A stretch of 64,000 nt of DNA, from NCBI RefSeq assembly GCF_900111005.1, contig NZ_FOFV01000005.1:372001-436000 (forward strand), given 5' to 3'. The stretch is from Lentzea albida (GTDB lineage Bacteria; Actinomycetota; Actinomycetes; Mycobacteriales; Pseudonocardiaceae). Below are positions 54,363-62,346 of this stretch, one piece after another. Within the stretch, counting starts at the first letter, position 1. Every line of letters begins with the position of its first letter. Position numbers and translations under genes: made by a program. The notes beneath the pieces are model-generated. The model saw only the letters and a program-made list of their open reading frames with translations, was not told where the DNA came from and ran no database searches.

Positions 54363-54932
54363 TCACCGCAGCCCGGCCAGCACGAAGTCGGCGATCTCCT
54401 CCGCCAGCCGGCCAGGGGTCTTCGGCCCGTCCGGCCGGAACCACATCGGCAGCTGGTTCACCACGCCCAGCGCAATCCGCACCACCGTGTCGGCGGGCAC
54501 GACGGAGCTGAACTCGCCGTCGGCCTGCCCCTTCTCGATCACCGCGAGGAACGTCTCGTGGTAGCGCCGCCGTTCGGCGCGGAAGTCGGTCATCCGCTCC
54601 TCGCCGAGCCGGTGCAGCTCGCGGACGAACACCGCAGTCTCGTCGACCCGTTCCGCGGTCGACGAGACGAGCGACGCGAGGATCTCGCGCACCGTCTCGC
54701 CGGCGGGCAGGCCGAGGCCGATGATCCGGTCCATGTCGGCGGACTGGGCCGTGATCAGCAGCCGGTAGATCTCGAAGAGCAGGTCGTCCTTCGAGCGGAA
54801 GTAGTGGTACAGCGCGCCCTTGGTGATCCCGGCGGCGTTGACGATCTCCTGCACCGAGGTCGCGTCGTAGCCCTGCGACGCGAACAGGCGCACGGCCGCG
54901 TCGATGATCTTCTGCTCGGTCGCGCCGGCCAC
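54363..54932 (-). CDS. TetR-family regulator
   Basis: A 189-aa TetR protein: HTH TSVQEIVNAAGITKGALYHYFRSKDDLLFEIY, helical C-terminal domain with LAEEIADFVLAGL end. It follows the LLM oxidoreductase by 2 bp in the same direction, so the two form an operon, and the palindrome TACCGACCGGTCGGTA upstream of that operon is its likely operator. Confidence 0.92.
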   Translation of the reverse strand: MAGATEQKIIDAAVRLFASQGYDATSVQEIVNAAGITKGALYHYFRSKDDLLFEIYRLLITAQSADMDRIIGLGLPAGETVREILASLVSSTAERVDETAVFVRELHRLGEERMTDFRAERRRYHETFLAVIEKGQADGEFSSVVPADTVVRIALGVVNQLPMWFRPDGPKTPGRLAEEIADFVLAGLR

Positions 54933-54934
54933 CG

Positions 54935-55885
54935 CTAGGCCTTCGGTGCCAGTGCGCGCACCTGCTCGACCTGGTCACCGCCGGTCGGGAGGAGCGCGAT
55001 GATCGGCGTGTCGACGCCGTTGGCCTGGTACTCGGCGACCCGTGAGCGGCACTCGTCGATCGACCCGTGCACGACGAGCGCGTCCACGACCGCGTCCGGG
55101 ATCGCCTTCGACGCGGCCTTGCGGTCGCCCGCCGCCCACGCCTCGTGCATCGGGCGCAGCACCTCGCCGCGGCCCAGCCAGTCGTGGAACGCCGCGTACG
55201 CGGGCACGGTCAGGTACGTGCTGATCAGCATGCGGCCCAGCGCCCGCGCGGCGTCGGCGTCCTCGGTCGGGCAGACGAAGATCCGTGCCGCGAGCTCCGC
55301 CTCGCCCAGCTCGGCCCGCACCTGCGCGACGTCGGACGCGGCGAGCCAGTTGGTGATGGCGCCGTCGGCCTCGCGTCCGGCCAGGCGCAGCATGTTCGGG
55401 CGCAGCGCTGCGAGCATGATCGGCACCTTCTCCGCAGGCGGGCGCTCCAGCTTGAAGCCCTTCACCGAGAAAGTGTCGTAGTCGGCGCTGACCTTCTCCC
55501 CCGCCAGCGCGGCCTTCAGGAAGCGCAACGTGTCGCGCGTGCGCTTGAACGGCTCCTCGAACGGGATGGCGTTCCAGCGCTGCACGATCGCGGGCGAGGA
55601 CGAGCCGATGCCCAGCACGAAGCGCCCGCCGGTCACCTCGGCGAGCGTCGCGGCCGTCATCGCCAGCGTGGCGGGCCCGCGCGTGTAGACCGGCGCGATC
55701 GCCGTCCCGAAGCGCAGCTCGTCCGACCACTGCGCGGCCAGGGCCAGCGGCGTGAACGCGTCGGTGCCGGTCGTCTCGGCCGACCACACGTCCGTGTAGC
55801 CGAGCCCGGCGAGCTCGGACACCAGCGCGCGGTGCTCCAGCACCGGCACACCGATCAACGGCAGCGTGATACCCCAACGAGCCAT
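54935..55885 (-). CDS. LLM-class (F420-type) oxidoreductase
   Basis: A 316-aa luciferase-like monooxygenase/oxidoreductase (MARWGITLPLIGVP; GYTDVWSAETTGTDAFTPLALAA; FGTAIAPVYTRGPATLAMTAATLAEVTGGRFVLGIGSSSP). Many actinobacterial members use coenzyme F420 rather than FMN; the cofactor cannot be settled by eye. ATG 55885. Directly upstream of the TetR gene and downstream of an operator. Its substrate may be in the aromatic pathway of the next genes. Confidence 0.88.
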   Translation of the reverse strand: MARWGITLPLIGVPVLEHRALVSELAGLGYTDVWSAETTGTDAFTPLALAAQWSDELRFGTAIAPVYTRGPATLAMTAATLAEVTGGRFVLGIGSSSPAIVQRWNAIPFEEPFKRTRDTLRFLKAALAGEKVSADYDTFSVKGFKLERPPAEKVPIMLAALRPNMLRLAGREADGAITNWLAASDVAQVRAELGEAELAARIFVCPTEDADAARALGRMLISTYLTVPAYAAFHDWLGRGEVLRPMHEAWAAGDRKAASKAIPDAVVDALVVHGSIDECRSRVAEYQANGVDTPIIALLPTGGDQVEQVRALAPKA

Positions 55886-55925
55886 GAACGCCTCCAAGCA
55901 GCTGCTGTGTGCTTGGGCGCCACCC

Positions 55926-55941
55926 TACCGACCGGTCGGTA
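55926..55941. promoter_or_regulatory. TetR operator palindrome
   Basis: TACCGACCGGTCGGTA is a perfect 16-bp palindrome 41 bp before the LLM gene start, at the end of the O-methyltransferase gene. ACCGACCGGTCGGT-type sites are typical for autoregulating TetR repressors. Confidence 0.8.
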
Positions 55942-55952
55942 TGCTCACAACC

Positions 55953-56609
55953 TCACTTCTTGCGGGCCATCGTCAGGCCGTCCGCGATCGGCACCAGCAC
56001 CGACTCCACGCGCGAGTCGGAGCGCACGAACCTGTTGAAGGCGTCGATCGCGGCCGCGTTGCCCTCCGGCTGCTCGTCGGCCGCCTCCCCGTAGTAGAGC
56101 GTGTTGTCGGCGAGCAGCAGCCCGCCCTGCCGGACGCGCGGCACGAGCAGCTCCCAGTAGTGGACGTACCCGACCTTGTCCGCGTCGATGAACACCAGGT
56201 CGACGACCGGCTCCTCCGGCAGCTCGGCCAGCGTCTGCGCCGCGGCGCCGATCCGCAGGTCGATCTTGTCCCGCACGCCGGCCGCGTGCCACGCCTCCTC
56301 GGCGATCGCGGTCCACTCGTCCGAGAGGTCGCAGGTGATGACCTTCCCGGACGCGGGGAGCGCCTGCGCGAACGCCAGCGTGGAGTACCCGGTGTACGTG
56401 CCGACCTCGACCACGGTCTGCGCGCCGGTGAGCTTGACCAGCAGGGACAGCAGCACCGCCTGCTCGTGCGGGATCTGCATCTCCGCCGAGTCGCCGAGCT
56501 CGGCCGTGCGGGCGATGAGCTTCTCCTGCACGGCGCTCGGCTGGCCCGCCTGCTCGCGCACGTAGCGGTAGATCTGCGGGGTCATGACCACGGTCTTGAA
56601 GTCGTTCAC
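55953..56609 (-). CDS. O-methyltransferase, caffeoyl-CoA OMT family
   Basis: A 218-aa SAM-dependent methyltransferase of the CCoAOMT/catechol OMT group. SAM-site motif VVEVGTYTGYSTLAFAQALP; metal-binding region VFIDADKVGYVHYWELLVPRVRQGGLLLADNTLYYG. Family members methylate vicinal diols on catechol-type rings. GTG 56609 follows GAGAAGG. It lies 13 bp from the 56623 gene stop in the same direction, making it the third gene after the ammonia-lyase and the unknown 252-aa protein. Confidence 0.92.
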   Translation of the reverse strand: MNDFKTVVMTPQIYRYVREQAGQPSAVQEKLIARTAELGDSAEMQIPHEQAVLLSLLVKLTGAQTVVEVGTYTGYSTLAFAQALPASGKVITCDLSDEWTAIAEEAWHAAGVRDKIDLRIGAAAQTLAELPEEPVVDLVFIDADKVGYVHYWELLVPRVRQGGLLLADNTLYYGEAADEQPEGNAAAIDAFNRFVRSDSRVESVLVPIADGLTMARKK

Positions 56610-56622
56610 GCGCGGCCTTCTC

Positions 56623-57381
56623 TCATAGGTGGGTGGTGAACGTCCTGAGTGTCTCTCCGCACGCGGGGCTGAGCGGGTGTTTCGCGAGGTCGTGACCGAT
56701 CGCGGACAAGACGGCGGCGCGGTGCGCGTGGTAGCGGCTCACGCACACGTTCTCCCGGCTCACGAGGAAGAACTCGTCGAACCGGGCGCGTTCGGCGTCG
56801 GTGGTCTCCATGCGCGCACGACCGGACTCGCGCAGCAGCGACGGGCCGTCGGGCACGAGTTTGCGCATGACCTCCATGTGTGCCACCAGGTTCGCCTTGC
56901 TCGCGACGGAGAGCGGTTCGGCCGCCACGGGCCCCAGCGCGGCGCGCGCCCGGCGCAGCAGGGCGGGCAGTGGTTCGTAGTCACGTGCCCACCGGCCGCT
57001 GAACGCCGGGTCGAACGCCATCATCATCGGCCGGATGACGTCCTCGTACACCTCGCGGGAACAACTGCCCGAATAGGCGAGCATCACCGAGTACGCGTCG
57101 TATCCAAGCGCAGCGCGGCGGACCAGCTGCGAATCAGGCTCGTGTATCAGCCGATCGAGTGAATCCGCGAGGAACTTCCACACCAGGAACGCGCCGTGGT
57201 GGCCGAGGAACCACCGGTGCACGGCCAGTTCCACCGGGTCGTCCGGGGTGTGGATGGCGAACCGCGTCCGGAAGCAGCCGTCCGCGCACGGGATCAGTTC
57301 CGCACCCGGCATCGGCAGTCGCAGGACGGGCAGGTCGACCCAGGTGTGCCCCCACGCGGGAAGGCAGGCGGGAGCGCTCAT
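56623..57381 (-). CDS. Unknown protein (252 aa), possible heme-type tyrosine hydroxylase
   Basis: A 252-aa cytoplasmic protein with helical character. Notable blocks: VELAVHRWFLGHHGAFLVWKFLADSLDRL, SVMLAYSGSCSREVYEDVIRPMMMAFDPAFSGRWARDY, ENVCVSRYHAHRAAVLSAIGHDLA. From memory these recall heme-dependent aromatic oxygenases that hydroxylate tyrosine (LmbB2/Orf13/SfmD-like), but I cannot confirm it. His-rich helices fit heme binding. Start overlaps the lyase stop (ATGA), and a catechol O-methyltransferase follows, which would fit a ring hydroxylase making a catechol. Confidence 0.45.
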   Translation of the reverse strand: MSAPACLPAWGHTWVDLPVLRLPMPGAELIPCADGCFRTRFAIHTPDDPVELAVHRWFLGHHGAFLVWKFLADSLDRLIHEPDSQLVRRAALGYDAYSVMLAYSGSCSREVYEDVIRPMMMAFDPAFSGRWARDYEPLPALLRRARAALGPVAAEPLSVASKANLVAHMEVMRKLVPDGPSLLRESGRARMETTDAERARFDEFFLVSRENVCVSRYHAHRAAVLSAIGHDLAKHPLSPACGETLRTFTTHL

Positions 57382-58889
57382 CGCCGACCCTCCACTTCGG
57401 ACGCCACGGTGTCGAGCAGGTCCGCGACGCGGGCGAGGGTCGTGTCCAGCGGGCGGTCCTCCACGATCGGCGGCACCTGCTCGGCGATCCGGTCGAACAC
57501 GGCCGCGAGCCGGGGCGCACGCGGCGGGCGCGCGCCGACGTGCACGGCCTGGCGCAACCCGACGGCGAGGGCGGCGTGCAGGTAGCGCAGCAGCTTCGCC
57601 TGGTCGAGCGCGGTGAACGCGGCCTGCGTGCCGAACGGGACGACGTCCTGGTTGTGCAGGTTCGTCGGCAGGCTCTGCACCGACGCGGGCGCGGCGGCCC
57701 TGCGCATCGCGGCGACGGTCGCCGTCGCGCCGATCTGCACACCTTGCAGCGCGTGGTGCTGACCGGGCAGCGGACTGAGCATCGGCGGCAAACCGTTGGT
57801 GCGGTGTGGATCCACCAACAGGTCGAGTTGCCGTTCGGCCAGGTTGCCCAGCTGCACGAGGGCGACGTTGAGCTGGTCGGCAGCGAAAGCGCTGGGCTGG
57901 CCGAAGAAGTTGCCGCCGTGCACGACCTCACCGGTCTCGGGGAAGAACAGCGGGTTGTCGCTCACGCCGTTGAGGTCGCGGCGCACCACCTCGTCCGCGT
58001 GCCGCACGCTCGTGCCGGCCGCGCCGATCAGCTGTGGCGTGCAACGGATGCTGTAGGGCTCCTGCAGCGGGCGCTCGCCGGAAGGCCTGCTCCCCTCGAG
58101 CCATGACCTGATGGACGCACCCGTTTCAGCGACGTCCGGATGCCCGAACGCGGCCAGTAGTCCAACCGACGTGAACTCGGTGCCGCAGCCGAGGACGTCG
58201 GTCAGCAACGCGGACAGCAACTCCGCGGTGCTCCGCGCGCGAACCGCCTGCGCCACAGCGAGTCCGAGTGCTGCGGCGGTCACCGAAATGCCGTTGACCA
58301 ACGCGAGCGCGTCGCGACCGTCCAACACGAGTCGCGTTAGGCCGGATCGTGCAAGCGCTTCCCCGGCGGTCGTCAGCCGTCCTTGGAAGAAGGCGTTCCC
58401 GTTACCGCGCAACGCATGTGCCACGTACGCGAGCGGTTGGAGATCACCACTCGCACCGACTGACCCCAAACGTGGTACCGCTGGGGCGAAATCGGTGTCC
58501 AGCATGGCAGTCAGCGACGCCACGACCTGCTCGGACACTCCGGATCGCCCCTGTGACAACGAGAAGAGCCGCGCGAGGACGGCGGCTCTGGCGATGGCGG
58601 GCGGCAGCAGTTCACCGTGGCCGACGATGTGGTGCAGGATCGTGTTGTCGCTCTGAGCGGCGCCGTCGGCACGGCCCTCGAACTCAACGAGCGGGCCGAA
58701 ACCCGTTGTGACACCGTAGATGGCGCGACCGGACGCGCTGATCTCGAGCACGAACTCGCGGCAGCGCCGCACGCGGTCGAGCACGTCCTGCGGGAACTCG
58801 ACGCGGATCCGGTCGCGGGCGAGCTCGAGCTGTGCCGGTTCGAGGTGTGCGGCCAGGTTCAGGGCAGCAGGGGATGTTCCGACAGGCAT
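57378..58889 (-). CDS. MIO-type aromatic amino acid ammonia-lyase/aminomutase
   Basis: A 503-aa enzyme of the HAL/PAL/TAL family. The MIO cofactor arises from A146-S147-G148 (GSVGASGDLQPLAY), and the catalytic Tyr58 is in IYGVTTGFGPL. At the substrate-selectivity site it has His-His (H86-H87 in ILHHIVGHG); HAL enzymes carry S-H, tyrosine lyases H-L, phenylalanine lyases F-L, so Tyr or a relative is likelier than His. Ammonia-lyase (coumarate/caffeate) and 2,3-aminomutase (beta-tyrosine) activity cannot be told apart. AGGAGG precedes ATG 58889. Confidence 0.88.
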   Translation of the reverse strand: MPVGTSPAALNLAAHLEPAQLELARDRIRVEFPQDVLDRVRRCREFVLEISASGRAIYGVTTGFGPLVEFEGRADGAAQSDNTILHHIVGHGELLPPAIARAAVLARLFSLSQGRSGVSEQVVASLTAMLDTDFAPAVPRLGSVGASGDLQPLAYVAHALRGNGNAFFQGRLTTAGEALARSGLTRLVLDGRDALALVNGISVTAAALGLAVAQAVRARSTAELLSALLTDVLGCGTEFTSVGLLAAFGHPDVAETGASIRSWLEGSRPSGERPLQEPYSIRCTPQLIGAAGTSVRHADEVVRRDLNGVSDNPLFFPETGEVVHGGNFFGQPSAFAADQLNVALVQLGNLAERQLDLLVDPHRTNGLPPMLSPLPGQHHALQGVQIGATATVAAMRRAAAPASVQSLPTNLHNQDVVPFGTQAAFTALDQAKLLRYLHAALAVGLRQAVHVGARPPRAPRLAAVFDRIAEQVPPIVEDRPLDTTLARVADLLDTVASEVEGRR

Positions 58890-58956
58890 GACGCCTCCTG
58901 TGGATTGGGGGCCACTCGCGACGATCCCCGGTGAGCTGCCAGGGAGGAAGGGCCTT

Positions 58957-59100
58957 ATGTACGCACTAAACGAGGAAAATTTCTCAGCTGCGAAGCGGCT
59001 CGCTCAAGCCGCCGGAGAGGTGATCGAACTCTCCGCGCACGATTCGCCCCAAAAGATCGCCGCACTGCTCCACCGGGGTGAACACGGCTCGCGGCGCTGA
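58957..59100 (+). CDS. Small hypothetical protein (47 aa)
   Basis: ATG 58957 after AGGGAGGAAG encodes a 47-aa helical peptide (LNEENFSAAKRLAQAAGEVIELSAHDSPQKIAALLHRG). It is divergent from the lyase gene with only 67 bp between the two starts. No family recognised; good ribosome site, fair chance of being real. Confidence 0.45.
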   Translation: MYALNEENFSAAKRLAQAAGEVIELSAHDSPQKIAALLHRGEHGSRR

Positions 59101-59185
59101 GACCTCGCCCACACCGAGGTCCGCCGATGTCCTTGCACGCCAAGGATTACGCCGAACGCCCACGCGGCGCCGGTGATCGAAGAGC

Positions 59186-60635
59186 TCACTTCTGGGTGTC
59201 CTTCAGCAGGCGGCGGAGGACCTTGCCGGACACGGACTTCGGAATCTCATGCACGAAGACAACTTGGCGCACCTTCTTGTACGGCGCCACCTCCGCCGCC
59301 ACGAAGGCCATCAGTTCCTCCGCCGTCACATCGCCTTGCGTCACCACGAACGCTTTCGGGATCTCCCCGTTAACTCGATCGGCCGCACCGATCACCGCGG
59401 CGTCCCGGACGGCGGGGTGGCGGCGCAGCACGGCCTCCAGTTCGGCCGGCGCCACCTGGTAGCCCCTTGTACTTGATCATCTCTTTGATCCGGTCCACGA
59501 CGTGGAACCGGCCGTTGTGGACGCGCACGAGGTCGCCGGTGCGCAACCAGCCGTCCACGAAGGCCTCTCGCGTGGCCTCGTCGTCACCCAGATAGCCGTC
59601 CATCACCTGGGGACCGCGCACGAGCATCTCGCCCTGCGCCGCGTCCGTCGTGGTGCCCGGCTCGACGACGCGCGCCTCCGTTCCGGGACAGAGCACCCCG
59701 ACGCTCGTGGGGTCGGATTCCACGTCGTCGTCGAATGTCTGGTGCGTGCCACCGGCTTCGGTGAGCCCGTAGCCCTGCCGCACGGGCGCCCCGAGCCTGC
59801 GTTCGGCTTCCTGCCGCACGGCGTCGTCGAGCGGTGCGGCACCGCAGAGGACGAGCTTGAGCCGGAGTTCCGGCACCGGGCCTTCGTGGTCCGCGATGGC
59901 GGCGGCGAGTGGCGGCACCAGGAACGCGCGCGTGATCTTGTGCTCCGCCAACCGGTTCAGGTAGGTGCCCGCGTCGCTCCTCGGCATGGTCACGAGGGTG
60001 GCGCCGCCGAGCAGGCCGGAGTTGAGGATGATCGTGAAGCCGTAGACGTGGAAGAACGGCAGGTTCGCGGCGAGCACGTCGGTCTCGTCGATGCGCCAGC
60101 CGGGCCTGTGCTGCTCCAGGTTCGCGACGAGCGCGCGGTGGCTCAGCCGCACGGCCTTCGTCAGACCCGTTGTGCCGCTGGAGAAGAGGACGACCGCGGT
60201 GCTCCGCGGGTTTCCCGGCGGGAGCGAATCGCCGTCGCCCGCGGGGAGGTCGTCGAGATCGAGCGTCGCGGTGACGTTCGCGAGTTCCTCGAGCCGCGCG
60301 ATCTCCGGCGGCGTGAGCATCGGGTTGATCAGCGCGGCCGTCGCGCCCGCGGCCATGACCGCGTGCAGGCCGACGGCGAACGCGGGCCGGTTGAGGCTCG
60401 CGATCGCGACCGTGTCACCGGGCCTGATCCCGTTGCGCACCAGGCCTTCCGCCGTGGTCTGGACCTGCCGGGCCAGCTCGGCGTACGTGAGCGACTCCCC
60501 CGTGACGGCGTCCACGAGGGCGACCTTGTCGTTGTGCCGTGCGCGTTCCAGAACGTGTTCGGGCACCGTGCGTTCGGGAACCGCCACCGCCGGCAGGGGG
60601 CTGCGGTAGATCACAGGCTCGGCTCCGGTCTCCAC
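59186..60635 (-). pseudogene. 4-coumarate-CoA ligase-like gene with frameshift
   Basis: An acyl/aryl-CoA ligase (ANL superfamily) read in two frames. Bases 60635-59467 encode the N-terminal part with FSSGTTGLTKAVRLSH (P-loop), GYGLTEAGGTHQ and GWLRTGDLV, up to KEMIKYKG. The 3' part (59455-59186) continues in another frame with APAELEAVLRRHPAVRDAAVIG and the active Lys (PKSVSGKVLRRLLKD). One extra G in a GGGG run (C run at 59463-59466) causes it; removing it restores KGYQVAPAE and about 482 residues, normal for the family. It is either a real knock-out or a sequencing error. Confidence 0.85.
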
Positions 60636-60710
60636 GCCGCCGCGCCTCGTGCACGGCGGCGTAGCCGGAGGTTATCGGGACTTCCCGTGATCGTGTGACC
60701 GAAAAACCGG

Positions 60711-61688
60711 TCAGAGGGTCACACCGCGCTCGGCCAGCCAGCCCACCGGGTTGATCTTCTGGCCGCCGGCGACCCACACCTCGAAGTGCAGGTGCGGCCC
60801 GGTCGACTGACCGCGGTTGCCGATCGTCGCGATCTGCTGCCCGGCCTTGACCTTCGCACCCTGCGGGACGTCGATGGTGTTCATGTGGCCGTAGACGGTG
60901 ATCGTGCCGTCCTCGTGCTGCACGCGCACCCACAACCCGAACCCGGACGCGGGCCCGGCCTCGATGACCGTGCCGTCCATGACGGCGACGATCGGCGTGC
61001 CGATGGCGTTCGCGATGTCGACACCGTTGTGGCTGGTGCCCCACCGCGCGCCGAACCCGGACGTGAACGAGCCCTGGGCGGGCCGCACGACCTTCGGGCG
61101 CTTCGCCTCCTCCTCGGCCGCGATGCGCGCGGCCTCGGCCTTGGCGGCCTCCTGGCGCTTCACGAACGCGCCCTCGGCGGACTTGATCGCCTCGGTGACG
61201 GTGAACTGCGCCTGGATCTGCTCTGCCTGCAGCAGCTTGCGCGTCTCGGACCCGGTGTCCACGGAGTGGATCGTCTGCGGGCCCTGCGGCGGCTGCGCGG
61301 TCATGGCCGCCGCGGCGAGGTTCTTGGTGGCCGCGACCGGCATGATCATCCGCTCGACGGGCCCGACCGTGGTGGCCGCCTGAGCGAACCCGGCGCCGGC
61401 CAACGCGCCTGCGGCGACGACCACCGCGACTGCCTTCTTGCGGTCCAGGTCCACTTTGGTGATGACGTCCACCAGCGGACCCTTCGCTCCTCGCAGGAGG
61501 GACTTCGTCTGTGACGACGAGCCCTCCGCACGATGCCGTGCCAAACCTGCCTCCATGCACTCGGGGGAGTTCGACGACCGCGCTTCGCCGGGCTTCGGGG
61601 GTCCTGGCTGCGGGCTTCGGGGGCCCGGTGTCGGACTGGACCGCTTCGGGGGGCGTTCCGTGTCCTTGCGGTTATCGAACCGTGACAT
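60711..61688 (-). CDS. M23 peptidase (LytM-type) with N-terminal membrane segment
   Basis: A 325-aa protein from ATG 61688: Pro/basic cytosolic head, one transmembrane or signal segment (AVAVVVAAGALAGAGFAQAA), a coiled-coil (FTVTEAIKSAEGAFVKRQEAAKAEAARIAAEEEAK) and a C-terminal M23 domain with zinc ligands in SHNGVDIANA (H, D) and GPHLHFEVW (HxH). It likely cuts peptidoglycan cross-bridges or acts as an activator of other hydrolases. A class A PBP gene lies further upstream on the same strand. Confidence 0.92.
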   Translation of the reverse strand: MSRFDNRKDTERPPKRSSPTPGPRSPQPGPPKPGEARSSNSPECMEAGLARHRAEGSSSQTKSLLRGAKGPLVDVITKVDLDRKKAVAVVVAAGALAGAGFAQAATTVGPVERMIMPVAATKNLAAAAMTAQPPQGPQTIHSVDTGSETRKLLQAEQIQAQFTVTEAIKSAEGAFVKRQEAAKAEAARIAAEEEAKRPKVVRPAQGSFTSGFGARWGTSHNGVDIANAIGTPIVAVMDGTVIEAGPASGFGLWVRVQHEDGTITVYGHMNTIDVPQGAKVKAGQQIATIGNRGQSTGPHLHFEVWVAGGQKINPVGWLAERGVTL

Positions 61689-62294
61689 GCGGCGCAGAAC
61701 GTAACCTCGCGTGACCGGCGCAGGCAAGCGAAGTGGGGGTTCAGGTGATTAGGCCCACTACTGGTCACTTTGGGTAATCGGTTGGTTTAGGGCATGGTCA
61801 AGGCGCTTTAGACCAATCCTCGCGTTGGCGTTTGTACTGGTCAGTCGCTTTATCGTGAAAGGTTTGCCTCGGCGGGAGTGGGGAAAGCGGGTCGCCGGGT
61901 GGCTACTTCGCGTGGCGGCGTCGTTTGGGCGCATTTGGCTCGATTGAGCGCGTTGGGGCGTTGTCGAGCCGGCGCCGGTCATCGCCGCTTCGCGACGATC
62001 GCGATTGGGGCTGAGTCACCACCGCTGCTCAGAGCCCGTGTAGGTAGGGACGGCTCGGCTTCGCCATTGCGTTGGTAGCCAGGTCCCGCCTCCCCTCGCC
62101 CTGCCGCGCCCACACCCCTGCGCCCCAGACGGCCGCGCCTCACACCACCCCCGCGCCCCCACGCCACAGCCTCCGCACACGTCCCCGCTGCGACCCACCT
62201 CTCCTCCGCCTCCGCCTCCACCTCTTTCCGCCCGCCCCGCCCCCTCTTCCCGCGCCGCCTCTCCCCCACCCCACTGCTCCTCGCCCACAGAAAA
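61689..62294. other. Non-coding region with AT-richer stretch and C-rich tract
   Basis: No gene is supported. About 61740-61870 is AT-richer than its surroundings and probably holds the promoter of the M23 gene. About 62075-62290 is strongly pyrimidine/C-rich on the plus strand; one stretch at 62231-62251 is a canonical G-quadruplex pattern on the minus strand. Confidence 0.6.
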
Positions 62295-62329
62295 GGGGCC
62301 GCCGGACGCACGTGGCGTCCGACGGCCCC
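62295..62329 (-). terminator. Intrinsic terminator of the PBP gene
   Basis: A 15-bp stem (62295-62309 with 62315-62329, one G-T pair) and loop ACGTG, followed on the minus strand by TTTTCTGTG. It starts 18 bp past the PBP stop. Confidence 0.9.
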
Positions 62330-62346
62330 TGGGCCGAGCTGCGTGA

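Noticed and set aside
57378-60635. Enediyne or macrolactam cluster (from the lyase/aminomutase)
   Set aside because: No PKS, NRPS, carrier protein or halogenase is present within the window.
61689-62000. c-di-AMP (ydaO) riboswitch upstream of the M23 peptidase
   Set aside because: Such riboswitches often precede cell wall hydrolase genes in actinobacteria, but I could not find the conserved ydaO core here.
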